A stretch of DNA of 64,000 bases from Micromonospora luteifusca (lineage in GTDB: Bacteria > Actinomycetota > Actinomycetes > Mycobacteriales > Micromonosporaceae): contig NZ_JAFBBP010000001.1 of the NCBI RefSeq assembly GCF_016907275.1, forward strand, positions 7,058,001 to 7,122,000. The letters run 5' to 3'. Positions 41,389-49,589 of the stretch are shown here, one piece after another. The translations under genes were made by a program, and so were the position numbers. How positions within the stretch are numbered: position 1 is the first letter of the stretch; every line of letters starts with the position of its first letter. The notes under the pieces were generated by a model, which saw only the letters and a list, made by a program, of their open reading frames with translations, was not told the origin of the DNA and did not search any database.

Positions 41389-42402
41389 ATGCTGATCCCT
41401 CGGCCCCGACCACCCCGGCTGATCCGCCCCGTCCGCGAGCCGGCGACCGTTCCGCCCGCGCTGGCCGGGGCGTGGGCTCCCGACGACTGCCGGCTCGACC
41501 ACGCCGAGTTGCTGCCGCTCCCCGACGGTGCTGTCGGCCCGGAGGACGTGCTGGTCGACGGCGCCGGCCGGGTCATCAGCGGCGACGAGGACGGGCGGCT
41601 CTGGTGGTGGCCGGTGGACGCGCCGGCCGGCACCCGACCACGGCTGCTGGGCGAGACCGGGGGCCGGCCGCTCGGCATCGAGTTGGACCCGTCCGGTGCT
41701 CTCATCGTGTGCGACGCGTACCGCGGGTTGCTGCGGGTCACACCCGACGGCGCGGTACGCGAACTGACCGGGACGGCGCCACCGGTGCACCTGGCCAACA
41801 ACGCGACGGTGGGCCGTGACGGCACCATCTACTTCACCGACAGCTCCGACCGGTTTCCGGTCTCGCACTGGAAGCGGGACCTGCTGGAGCACCGCCCCAA
41901 TGGGCGCGTCCTGGCCCACCATCCGGGCAGCGGCCGCACCGAGGTGGTCGCCGACGGGCTCTACTTCCCCAACGGGATCGCGCTGACCCCGGACGAGTCG
42001 GCGCTGATGCTGGTGGAGACCAGCACCCACCGCCTGCTCCGCGTCGAGCTGAGTGGCGGTGTCCGGGTTCTCGCGGACCTGCCCGCGTACCCGGACAATC
42101 TCGCCGCGGTGGGTGACGGGACGTACTGGATCGCGCTGCCCAGCCCACGGGTGCCGATCGCCGAGCGGCTGCTGCCGCACCCGCGGCTGCGCCAGGTCGC
42201 CGCGTTGCTGCCGGACGCGATGCAGCCGCAGCCACGCCGCTACGGGCTGGTCGCGCTGGTCGACGGCACAGGCGCGGTCCGCCGTACGCTACACGGCCCG
42301 ACCGGGCACTACTGCATGATCACCGGGGTACGCCAGCACGGCGATCAGCTCTGGCTGGGCAGCCTGATCGGGCCCGGGGTGGCCCGCGTACCCCTGGACT
42401 GA
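41389..42402 (+). CDS. SMP-30/strictosidine-synthase-like beta-propeller protein
   Basis: 337 aa from the ATG at 41389, with GGAG 9 nt upstream. It is a six-blade propeller of the SMP-30/gluconolactonase/APMAP group: GPEDVLVDGAGRVISGDEDG, GRPLGIELDPSGALIVCDAY, YFTDSSDRFP, LYFPNGIALTPDESALMLVE and AYPDNLAAVGDGTYWIAL. The conserved Asn and Asp of the calcium site are present (PNGIAL, PDNLAA). There is no signal peptide. Lactonase or esterase activity is the family expectation; the substrate is unknown. Confidence 0.88.
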   Translation: MLIPRPRPPRLIRPVREPATVPPALAGAWAPDDCRLDHAELLPLPDGAVGPEDVLVDGAGRVISGDEDGRLWWWPVDAPAGTRPRLLGETGGRPLGIELDPSGALIVCDAYRGLLRVTPDGAVRELTGTAPPVHLANNATVGRDGTIYFTDSSDRFPVSHWKRDLLEHRPNGRVLAHHPGSGRTEVVADGLYFPNGIALTPDESALMLVETSTHRLLRVELSGGVRVLADLPAYPDNLAAVGDGTYWIALPSPRVPIAERLLPHPRLRQVAALLPDAMQPQPRRYGLVALVDGTGAVRRTLHGPTGHYCMITGVRQHGDQLWLGSLIGPGVARVPLD

Positions 42403-42423
42403 ACTGCCCGGTGCCACGGGCGG

Positions 42424-42498
42424 CCGAACCGGTCGCTGGCAGCTCAGCAGGGCGGCGCTCGGCGTGTCGGGTCGCCCAGCTGCCAGCGATCGGTTCGG
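42424..42498. repeat. 21-bp inverted repeat with a 33-nt centre
   Basis: 42424-42444 and 42478-42498 are reverse complements with one mismatch. It lies between the SMP-30 stop and a classical terminator and could add a second stem to the transcript end. Confidence 0.8.
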
Positions 42499-42507
42499 TG
42501 GCAGCCA

Positions 42508-42540
42508 GGAGCCGGCCCGCCGCGGTGGCGGGCCGGCTCC
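42508..42540. terminator. Bidirectional hairpin terminator
   Basis: A perfect 14-bp stem (42508-42521 with 42527-42540) with a 5-nt loop between two convergent genes. Confidence 0.9.
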
Positions 42541-42551
42541 GAGGGCCAGAC

Positions 42552-43820
42552 TCAGCGGCCGCTGACCGAGGGTGCCGGGGCGGGTGACCCCCCGGCGACC
42601 GCGCCCGGGTGCGCCGGGCTGACCGGCGCGGGTTTGAGCCCGGGCGGCACCGGCAGGGCGCTACCCCGGACGAACTCGTCCCAGCTCACGTTCCACGCGG
42701 TCCAGCCGTTGCCCGGCTGCAGCTCCACCTCGGTGCCCTTGACGGTGATCAGGTCACCGACCTGGGTCACCCCCATCAACCAGTTGGCCGCGGTGGCGGA
42801 GACGTTCGCGCAGCCGTGCGAGACGTTGGTGTTGCCCTGGTCGCCCTCGGACCATGGGGCGGAGTGGATGAACTCGCCACCCCAGGTGTAGCGCTGCGCG
42901 TCGTCGACGTCGACCACGTAACCACCGTCCGGCTCACCCCGGGTGTCGAAGGTGACCCGCTCATGCTTCTCCATGATCACCATCTTGCCGCTGGAACTCG
43001 GCGTGCTCGCCTTGCCCAGGCTGACCGGGATCCGGCGGATCTGCTTGCCGTCCCGCAGCACCGTCATCTGCTTGGTGGCGTTGTCGATTTCCAGCGAGAC
43101 CTGACGTCCGATCTTGGAGGTCGCGGTCCGCTCGGCGTCGCCGATCCGATCCTTACCGATCGGCAGACCCTCCAGGCCGGCCCGGACGCTGATCGTGGTC
43201 CCCGGCTTCCAGAAGTCGGGCGCCCGGTAATAGACCTGACTGCCGTCCTCAAGCCACGACCAGGCGCCCGGCTGCGGCGGATTCGTCTTTACGAACAACC
43301 GTCGCTGGACATCCGCTCTGGCCTCTTTCGGAATTCCCGGGTCGAACGCGACGGTTACCGGCATCGCCGTGCCGTACGTCCGATTGCCGACGAAATACAG
43401 GGTGCTGGTGATCTGTGGTTTGGTCGATTTCGCCATCGTGGTGAACGTGGTGGTGCGAGTGGTGGTGGCGCCCGAATCACCGGTCGCGGTCACCTCCGCG
43501 GTGTACGTCCGGCGCGGTTGCAGCGGCGCGCTCGGCACCCAACCCGAGCCGTCCTCGCGCGGCTCGGCGTTGACCTGCTTGCCCTTGTCGTCGGTGAGGC
43601 GTACTCCGGTAACCCGTCCGCCCTTGACCACGGTGCCCACCTCGGCGCTGACCGGGACGTCCCGGGCCTTGTCCCCCGGCGTCACGGCGAGCTCCGGGGC
43701 GGCGACGTGTTTCTTGGCCGACCCGGTCGCCGACTCCCGGTCGGCGGTGCACCCACCCAGGACGAGTGGTGCGGCTGCGATGGTTACCGCCAACAGCGTC
43801 AATCGCCGCCTAGACGTCAT
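42552..43820 (-). CDS. L,D-transpeptidase lipoprotein (Ig-like domain plus YkuD)
   Basis: 422 aa from the ATG at 43820. Lipoprotein signal ending LVLGGC, with Cys24 as the lipidated residue. Two bacterial Ig-like (BIg) domains (about 45-130 and 130-240) precede the YkuD catalytic domain (about 245-375): QVSLEIDNATKQMTVLRDGK, PSSSGKMVIMEKHE, then HSAPWSEGDQGNTNVSHGCA with the catalytic SHGCxN motif. It forms 3-3 peptidoglycan cross-links and is insensitive to most beta-lactams except carbapenems. Its architecture matches LdtMt2-type enzymes. The Pro/Ala C-terminal tail probably reaches through the wall. Confidence 0.95.
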   Translation of the reverse strand: MTSRRRLTLLAVTIAAAPLVLGGCTADRESATGSAKKHVAAPELAVTPGDKARDVPVSAEVGTVVKGGRVTGVRLTDDKGKQVNAEPREDGSGWVPSAPLQPRRTYTAEVTATGDSGATTTRTTTFTTMAKSTKPQITSTLYFVGNRTYGTAMPVTVAFDPGIPKEARADVQRRLFVKTNPPQPGAWSWLEDGSQVYYRAPDFWKPGTTISVRAGLEGLPIGKDRIGDAERTATSKIGRQVSLEIDNATKQMTVLRDGKQIRRIPVSLGKASTPSSSGKMVIMEKHERVTFDTRGEPDGGYVVDVDDAQRYTWGGEFIHSAPWSEGDQGNTNVSHGCANVSATAANWLMGVTQVGDLITVKGTEVELQPGNGWTAWNVSWDEFVRGSALPVPPGLKPAPVSPAHPGAVAGGSPAPAPSVSGR

Positions 43821-44246
43821 GTTCAGTCCCCCCGTTTTCGGCTTCCCTCTGCCACATCCTCGCCTCTTCACCGGGGGCGTCCACGGCATTCGGAAATAAT
43901 TGGCGGCGCATTTACCCACGCAATTTCCCACAATGTTCCAGTTGGCAGAACAGGCGTTCAAGCGGCCCCTCTCACGTCCTCTGCTCCACTTCGGCGGGCC
44001 CGACACCGGCTGTCCGGATATCGGGCGGTGCCGCCTGCCGCCTGCCGCCGAAGCCGAGCAACGGGGGCACGCGTCCGGGTCGCCACCGACGGAGATCGGG
44101 CCCGGCCAAGCGGCCTGGCGAGTGGCACCTGCGCCGTGCCACCGGGCCGGGCGGCAACGGGCGGCGGCCGAGGTGACGCACGCCGGGGACGGAAGTAGTA
44201 GGCAACGACCGGTGGCGCACGCCGGAGGCGGACTTTCGTCGGCTGG

Positions 44247-44286
44247 AGCAAAACTTCTGCTACACGCAACGAAGCTTTGCCTTCGT
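44247..44286. promoter_or_regulatory. Operator cluster upstream of the sugar operon
   Basis: GCAAAACTTC (44248-44257) is repeated in inverted form as GAAGCTTTGC (44271-44280), 9 of 10 bases complementary. A perfect dyad ACGAAG-N6-CTTCGT (44269-44286) overlaps the -35 box. The look is that of a LacI- or ROK-type sugar repressor operator; no such regulator gene is in the window. Confidence 0.5.
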
Positions 44287-44305
44287 CCGGGGGCAAGGGT
44301 AGGGT
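44277..44305 (+). promoter_or_regulatory. Sigma-70-type promoter of the sugar operon
   Basis: TTGCCT (44277-44282), a 17-nt spacer, then TAGGGT (44300-44305). Both hexamers fit actinobacterial housekeeping promoters. Confidence 0.6.
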
Positions 44306-44520
44306 CACGATCCAGATAGAGGGTTGCCCATTCGTCGATCAGTTGCCGCCACCCTGCCGGGTCGCCGCGTTCCGCTCCCGATGGGGCCGGGCCGCACCCG
44401 CACGCCGTCCCCTCACCGTCCAGCCGAAGCCCGTCTCCGGCCGGCTCGGCGTGCCCGGGCGGCGGCAGCCAGATCGACTGCCGCCGACGGCGTGCCTGCC
44501 GTCAGGAAGGGACCACCACC

Positions 44521-45477
44521 ATGGATCAACAGATCAACCCACCGGAGCTGGCACTGACGTCCGAGCCGGTCAGCCGGCGTGGCGTGCTGCGTGCCGCTAC
44601 CGTTTCGGCCGCCGCCGTCGGCGCCGCCGGCCTGCTCGCCAGCCCGGCCACCGCAGCGCCCGTCGCGCAGTCCCAGGGCCGGCGCCGGGTGCCGGTCGAC
44701 CGGATCAGCATCCAGCTCTACACGCTGCGCGATCAGCTCGCCGCCGACCTGCCCGGCACCCTGGACGCGCTGCGCCGGATCGGCTACCGGCGAGTGGAGC
44801 ACGCCGGTTTCGTCGGACGTACCGCCGCCCAGTTCCGGGCCGCGCTCGACGAGGCCGGCCTGCGCTCCACCTCCGGGCACACCGGCATCCCACAGCCCTT
44901 CGACGACGCCACCTGGGAGCGCGCCCTCGCCGACGCGAACATCCTGGGCAGCAAGAAGATCGTCCACCCGTACTTCGGTCGAGACGCGAACGGCCAGGCG
45001 ATCCGGGACCCCGCTGTCTACCGCGCCCTGGCCCGGGACCTGAACCGCGCCGGTCGGCTCGCCGAACGCGCAGGGCTCGACTTCGGTTACCACAACCACC
45101 AGCTCGAGTTCGTGCCGCTGACCGGCGGCTCGACCGGGTTCGACATCCTCACCACGCAGACCGACCCCCGGCTCGTCCACTTCGAGCTCGACCTCTACTG
45201 GACCTGGCGGGGCGCGCACGACCCGATCGACGTGATCCGGGCCAACCGCGGCCGGATCCGCCAGGTGCACGTCAAGGACCTCGACGTCGAGGGTGGTTTC
45301 GCCGACCTCGGCGACGGCGTCATCGACTTCGGCCGGATCTTCGCCCACGAGCGGGAAGCCGGCATCGAGGAGTACATCGTGGAGCGCGACGACGCGGGCA
45401 CCTCGCCACGCTCCCCCGCCGACGCCCTGGACACCGCCCGGGTCGGCTTCGACTTTCTCGCTTCACTCCGGTACTGA
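44521..45477 (+). CDS. Tat-exported sugar phosphate isomerase/epimerase-like TIM barrel
   Basis: 318 aa, ATG with GAAGGGA upstream. A twin-arginine signal (SRRGVLRAATVSAAAVGAAG, about 18-37) ending near TAAPVA directs folded export. The barrel has RISIQLYTLRDQLAADL, RRVEHAGFVG, LDFGYHNHQLEFVPL, HFELDLYWTWRGAHDPIDVI and IRQVHVKDLD. The Glu/Asp/His metal-site pattern of the AP endonuclease family 2 group is visible (HNH, ELD, HVKD). It is 23 nt upstream of an exported sugar dehydrogenase-like protein, so both probably act outside the cell on a sugar or polyol. Confidence 0.9.
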   Translation: MDQQINPPELALTSEPVSRRGVLRAATVSAAAVGAAGLLASPATAAPVAQSQGRRRVPVDRISIQLYTLRDQLAADLPGTLDALRRIGYRRVEHAGFVGRTAAQFRAALDEAGLRSTSGHTGIPQPFDDATWERALADANILGSKKIVHPYFGRDANGQAIRDPAVYRALARDLNRAGRLAERAGLDFGYHNHQLEFVPLTGGSTGFDILTTQTDPRLVHFELDLYWTWRGAHDPIDVIRANRGRIRQVHVKDLDVEGGFADLGDGVIDFGRIFAHEREAGIEEYIVERDDAGTSPRSPADALDTARVGFDFLASLRY

Positions 45478-45500
45478 AAACCACCTCGGGGGACGACCTG

Positions 45501-47600
45501 ATGAACAGGACCGCATTCGTGTCCGCCCTGCTGCTGGTGACGGCCGGCCTGGCCGTACCACCGTCGGCGGCGGCTGCGGCGCCGGCCGCGCCGCCGGACA
45601 GCAGCTTCCAGAAAGTCACACTGAACGACTTCCCGGGCGAGCCGATGAGCCTCGCCGTCCTGCCCGACCTGCGGGTGCTGCACACCTCCCGCACCGGCGA
45701 GGTCCGCATCCACGACCCGCGCACCGGGCTGAACACCCTCGCCGCCGACATCCCGGTGTACGAGCACGACGAGGAAGGGCTCCAGGGGGTCGCCATCGAC
45801 CCGAACTTCGCCCAGAACAAGTGGGTCTACCTCTACTACTCGCCGCCCATGGACACGCCGGTGGACGACCCGGCGACCCCCGGCGTCAACGAGGGGGACG
45901 CGCCGGAGACCGGCACCGAGGCGGACTGGCAGCGGTTCAAGGGCGCGCTGCGGCTGTCCCGGTTCAAGCTGGACGGGATGAAGCTCAACCTCGCCAGCGA
46001 GCAGCAGATCATCGACGTGCCGACCGACCGGGGCATCTGCTGCCACGTCGGCGGCCAGATCGACTTCGACAGCTTGGGCAACCTGTACCTGTCGACCGGT
46101 GACGACACCAACCCGTTCGCCTCCGACGGCTACATCCCGATCGACGAGCGGGCCGACCGCCACCCGGCGTTCGACGCCCAGCGCTCGGCGGCCAACACCA
46201 ACGACCTGCGCGGCAAGCTGCTGCGCATCAAGGTGAAAGCCGGTGGCGGTTACACGGTGCCGGCCGGCAACCTGTTCAAGCCGGGCACGGCGCAGACCCG
46301 TCCGGAGATCTACGCGATGGGGCTGCGCAACGCGTTCCGGTTCGCCGTCGACAGGCGTACCGACAACGTGTACGTGGGCGACTACTCCCCGGACGCCTCC
46401 AACCCGAACCCGGAGCGCGGGCCGGCCGGGCACGGCCGGTGGATGCTCGTCGACAAGCCGGCGAACTACGGCTGGCCGTACTGCGTGACGCCGACGATCG
46501 CCTACCGCGACTACGACTTCGCCACCGGCGAGTCCGGCGCCAAGTTCAACTGCAAGCGCCCGGTCAACGACTCACCGCACAACACCGGCAAGCGCGTGCT
46601 GCCGCCGGTCGAGCAGCCGCAGGTCTGGTACGCGGCCGCCCCTTCGGCCGAGTTCCCGCAGCTGGGCACCGGCGGCATCTCTCCGATGGGCGGCCCGGCG
46701 TACGACTACGACGGGACCAGCACGTCGCGTACCCGCTGGCCGGCCTACTACGACGGGGTGCCGCTGTTCTACGAGTGGTCCCGCGACTACATCAAGGAGT
46801 TCCGCCTCGACGAAGACGGCGACGTGACGGACATCCGTCCGGTGGCGCCGTCGCTGGTGGTGGACAACCCCATGGACATGGAGTTCGGCCCGGACGGCGC
46901 GCTCTACGTGCTGGAGTACGGCGACGGCTACTTCGCCGAGAACCCGGACGCCCAGCTGTCCCGGATCGACTTCGTCCGGGGCAACCGGACGCCGATCCCG
47001 AAGATCAGCGGCACGCCGACCGTTGGGCAGGCCCCGCTGACCGTCGCGTTCTCCAGCGCCGGCACCACCGACCCGGACGGTGACAAGCTCAGCTACGCGT
47101 GGGACTTCAACGCGGACGGTTCGGTGGACAGCACCGCTCCGAACGCGACCTGGACGTTCCCGGAGAACGGCTCGTACACGCCGACGCTGAAGGTGACCGA
47201 CCGCACCGGACGGTCCGCCTCGGCATCCCTGCCGCTGGTGGTCGGGCCGACCGCGCCGGTCGTCGAGTTCGTCGCCCCGGTGGCTGGGCAGCCGTTCCAG
47301 TTCGGGCAGACCGTCGCGTACGAGGTGAAGGTCACCGACGACCTGCCGGTGGACTGCTCCCGGGTGAAGGTCACCTACGTGCTCGGGCACGACGAGCACG
47401 GGCACCCGCTCTCCACCTCGACGGGTTGCTCCGGGACCATTCCCACCTTCCTGGACGGTGGGCACAGCGGCGCGGACAACCTGACCGCGGTCTTCGTCGC
47501 TGAGTACACCGACGCCCCGACCGAGCCGGGCGTGCCGCCGCAGTCCGCCTCGGCCACGGTCGTGCTGGACCCGACCCCGGTGGCCGGCCTGGCCGGCTGA
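45501..47600 (+). CDS. Secreted PQQ-type sugar dehydrogenase-like propeller with PKD domain
   Basis: 699 aa from the ATG at 45501. Sec signal peptide (about 1-27, AFVSALLLVTAGLAVPPSAA). The propeller domain (about 38-490) resembles the GSDH/sorbosone dehydrogenase group: VYEHDEEGLQGVAIDPNFAQ, ICCHVGGQIDFDSLGNLYLS, TGDDTNPF, NDLRGKLLRIK, YAMGLRNAFRFAVD and YGWPYCVTP. A PKD domain follows (about 500-580, FSSAGTTDPDGDKLSYAWDF), then a beta-rich C-terminal domain. The frame is open further upstream over the previous gene but is shadow there. PQQ dependence is from family only. Confidence 0.92.
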   Translation: MNRTAFVSALLLVTAGLAVPPSAAAAAPAAPPDSSFQKVTLNDFPGEPMSLAVLPDLRVLHTSRTGEVRIHDPRTGLNTLAADIPVYEHDEEGLQGVAIDPNFAQNKWVYLYYSPPMDTPVDDPATPGVNEGDAPETGTEADWQRFKGALRLSRFKLDGMKLNLASEQQIIDVPTDRGICCHVGGQIDFDSLGNLYLSTGDDTNPFASDGYIPIDERADRHPAFDAQRSAANTNDLRGKLLRIKVKAGGGYTVPAGNLFKPGTAQTRPEIYAMGLRNAFRFAVDRRTDNVYVGDYSPDASNPNPERGPAGHGRWMLVDKPANYGWPYCVTPTIAYRDYDFATGESGAKFNCKRPVNDSPHNTGKRVLPPVEQPQVWYAAAPSAEFPQLGTGGISPMGGPAYDYDGTSTSRTRWPAYYDGVPLFYEWSRDYIKEFRLDEDGDVTDIRPVAPSLVVDNPMDMEFGPDGALYVLEYGDGYFAENPDAQLSRIDFVRGNRTPIPKISGTPTVGQAPLTVAFSSAGTTDPDGDKLSYAWDFNADGSVDSTAPNATWTFPENGSYTPTLKVTDRTGRSASASLPLVVGPTAPVVEFVAPVAGQPFQFGQTVAYEVKVTDDLPVDCSRVKVTYVLGHDEHGHPLSTSTGCSGTIPTFLDGGHSGADNLTAVFVAEYTDAPTEPGVPPQSASATVVLDPTPVAGLAG

Positions 47601-47615
47601 CCAACTCACGATGAC

Positions 47616-47651
47616 AGCGGCGGCGGCCGGATCACTCCGGTCGCCGCCGCT
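47616..47651. terminator. Bidirectional hairpin terminator
   Basis: A 16-bp stem (47616-47631 with 47636-47651, one G-U pair) with a TCAC loop between convergent genes. Confidence 0.88.
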
Positions 47652-47684
47652 CGTCGTCGCGCCCGCCGCGGGTGGCGCCGCCGC

Positions 47685-49370
47685 TCAGCTCCAGTCGCTG
47701 TCGACGTGGTTGTCACGCCAGCGTCCGCCCACCGGCGGGGTGTCCAGCCGCATCCCGTCGTCGGCGTTGCCGGCGAGGTCGTTGTCCTCGACCCGGCAGT
47801 CCACGCAACTGCCACGCTCGGTGATCCACAGCCCGTGTGTCTGGCTCTGTTCGTCGTGGCTGTCCCAGATCCGGTTACCGCGGATGGTGGCCGAGTCGAA
47901 CGGCGCGTCGATGGTGATACCGGCCCGCCGCTGTGGTGCGTCGGACAGTTGGTATCCGCATCCCGGTGGCGGGACGTCCCCACTCCACGCGCTGAACGCG
48001 TCCGGGCGGACCGGGGCGAGGGTGAGTTCGTCGCCGGTGTTCGAGGCCACCACGGCGACGGCTCGCCCGACCCGTAGGACCTTGCCCCGGTGCCCGTCGT
48101 GCGGCCAGTTGGCCGACCGGTCCACCAGGCACCGCTCCCCGTAGCGGACGGCATCGCCGGTGCCACCGGCGCCCTCGGCGCACTGCCGCCCGTTGTTACG
48201 GATCCGGTTGTTGAGCAGCACCGCGTCGGTCATCTGGTGGTCGATCCGGACCGCGTCGAGCCCGTTGCCCCAGAAATCGTTGCTCTCGATCACGATGTCG
48301 CGGATCGAGCCCTGGTAGCCGCGCCCGAGGTCGAGCGCGTGATAGCCGTGCCGACCGTTGCCGCTGATCCGGTTGCCCCGGACCGTGTACGGGCCGGGGC
48401 TGTTGCCGATTCTGACGCCGTCGCGCATGTTGCCGTCGATGACGCAGTCGGTGAGCAGCCCACCCCGGCCGGCCACGGACGAGGTGCCCTGCGCCGACAC
48501 GTCGAAGCCGGTCTCGAGGTTGCTGGTCATCGTGCAGGCGGAGACGATCAGCCCGTCGGCGCCCCAGTCGGAGATGCCGAACCGGTTGCCCTGGCTGTGG
48601 CAACCGACGATGCGGTAGCCGCGCGGGGGTTGCCAGTAGTCCTTCTGCAGCTCCAGGAAGATCCCGTTGGTGCCGTTGGCCAGCGCGGTGCAGTTGGCGA
48701 TGGTCAGCCGCTCCTCGGAGCCCCAGCCGCCGATGCCGACCCCGATGCCGGCTCCGCCCATCTGCTCGCCGTTGTCGAGTCGGCCACAGCCGACCACCAC
48801 CACCCCGTCGATCAGCGAGTCCTGCAGGAAGTCGCAGCCCAGCCCGGTGGCCGCGGTGTGGTGGATGTAGAGATTGCGGAACACGCCCCGCACCACGTAT
48901 TGGAGGCCGAGCCCCTTGGCCAGGTAGTTGTACTCGGCCATCGCCACACCGGAGCCGTCGATCTGGAAGTCGGAGAAGGTGCAGTCGGCGATGTGCCGGT
49001 CCCGGTCGGCACCGTGCTGCACGGTCGTCCAGAAGGCCAACGGGGTCGGGTCGGCCCGGTTGCCCTCGTTGCTGAGCATGAACCGGGTCGCCGCCGGGCC
49101 GGCTCCGACCAGTGACACGCCGCTGCGCCACACCGTGCCGGCGTCGCGGATCGAGTAGATGCCCGGCGGGCAGTAGATGACCCGAGCCCGCCCGTCCGAG
49201 GCGTAGCCGGTGCCGAGCCGGTCCACGAGGGCGGCCAGCGCCGGCTGATCGTTGGTCGCGCCGTCGCCGGTCAGCCCGTACTCCAGGGCGTCGCAGTAGA
49301 GCGGCGCGCCGGCCGAGGCGGGCCGTCGCACCCGGACCGAGTTGAGCAGCATCTCGTTCGCCACAGCCAC
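47685..49370 (-). CDS. Right-handed parallel beta-helix protein (pectate-lyase-3 type), no signal peptide
   Basis: 561 aa, GTG start with GGGAG upstream. The N-terminal part (about 25-110) is Pectate_lyase_3-like: DALEYGLTGDGATNDQPALA, VIYCPPGIYSIRD. Many PbH1-type coils follow: LIDGVVVVGCGRLDNGE, LTIANCTALANGTNGIFLEL, GNRFGISDWGADGLIVSACT, YTVRGNRISGNGRHGYHALD, VLLNNRIRNNGRQC and CRVEDNDLAGNADDGMRLD. Such folds occur in polysaccharide lyases, epimerases and phage tailspikes. No Sec, Tat or lipoprotein signal is visible and no catalytic set is identified, so export or a cytoplasmic role is open. A 28-bp tandem repeat lies upstream. Confidence 0.87.
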   Translation of the reverse strand: MAVANEMLLNSVRVRRPASAGAPLYCDALEYGLTGDGATNDQPALAALVDRLGTGYASDGRARVIYCPPGIYSIRDAGTVWRSGVSLVGAGPAATRFMLSNEGNRADPTPLAFWTTVQHGADRDRHIADCTFSDFQIDGSGVAMAEYNYLAKGLGLQYVVRGVFRNLYIHHTAATGLGCDFLQDSLIDGVVVVGCGRLDNGEQMGGAGIGVGIGGWGSEERLTIANCTALANGTNGIFLELQKDYWQPPRGYRIVGCHSQGNRFGISDWGADGLIVSACTMTSNLETGFDVSAQGTSSVAGRGGLLTDCVIDGNMRDGVRIGNSPGPYTVRGNRISGNGRHGYHALDLGRGYQGSIRDIVIESNDFWGNGLDAVRIDHQMTDAVLLNNRIRNNGRQCAEGAGGTGDAVRYGERCLVDRSANWPHDGHRGKVLRVGRAVAVVASNTGDELTLAPVRPDAFSAWSGDVPPPGCGYQLSDAPQRRAGITIDAPFDSATIRGNRIWDSHDEQSQTHGLWITERGSCVDCRVEDNDLAGNADDGMRLDTPPVGGRWRDNHVDSDWS

Positions 49371-49420
49371 AGGCCGGCTCCCTTCGACGCGTTCGGTGCG
49401 CTTCGGCGGGGCCGACTTCC

Positions 49421-49503
49421 CGATGACGCCGCCGGGAAACCCCCGGCCCGATGACGCCGCCGGGAAACCCCCGGCCTGATGACGCCGCCGGGAAACCCCG
49501 GCC
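49421..49503. repeat. 28-bp tandem repeat, three copies
   Basis: Copies begin at 49421, 49449 and 49477. The first two are identical; the third differs at its first base and lacks one C. Each unit contains the small hairpin CCGGG-AAACC-CCCGG. The array sits between the beta-helix gene start and the end of the bkd operon. Confidence 0.92.
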
Positions 49504-49543
49504 CGACGGCGGTGGCCGCCGGGTCGGGGCAGCGCGGCGTGCG

Positions 49544-49579
49544 CCGGCCCCGGCGCCGCACGGGCGACGCCGGGGCCGG
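49544..49579. terminator. bkd operon terminator
   Basis: A perfect 12-bp stem (49544-49555 with 49568-49579), 11 nt past the E2 stop on the minus strand. Confidence 0.85.
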
Positions 49580-49589
49580 GGGTACGCCG

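Larger units (their letters stand above)
43821..44520. other. 700-bp divergent intergenic region
   Basis: No supported gene. The left part has AT-rich patches (43895-43945) that probably hold the L,D-transpeptidase promoter on the minus strand. The right part holds the promoter and dyads of the sugar operon (44247-44305). Open frames through it are Pro/Arg/Ala-rich and lack ribosome sites. The 5' leader of the right-hand operon would be about 210 nt. Confidence 0.6.

Noticed and set aside
43958-44308. Minus-strand 116-codon frame upstream of the sugar operon
   Set aside because: Pro/Arg/Ala-rich, no ribosome site, and it crosses the promoter and operator region.
44277-45500. Long N-terminal extension of the sugar dehydrogenase-like protein
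   Set aside because: It runs in another frame over the exported isomerase gene; a clear signal peptide starts at 45501.
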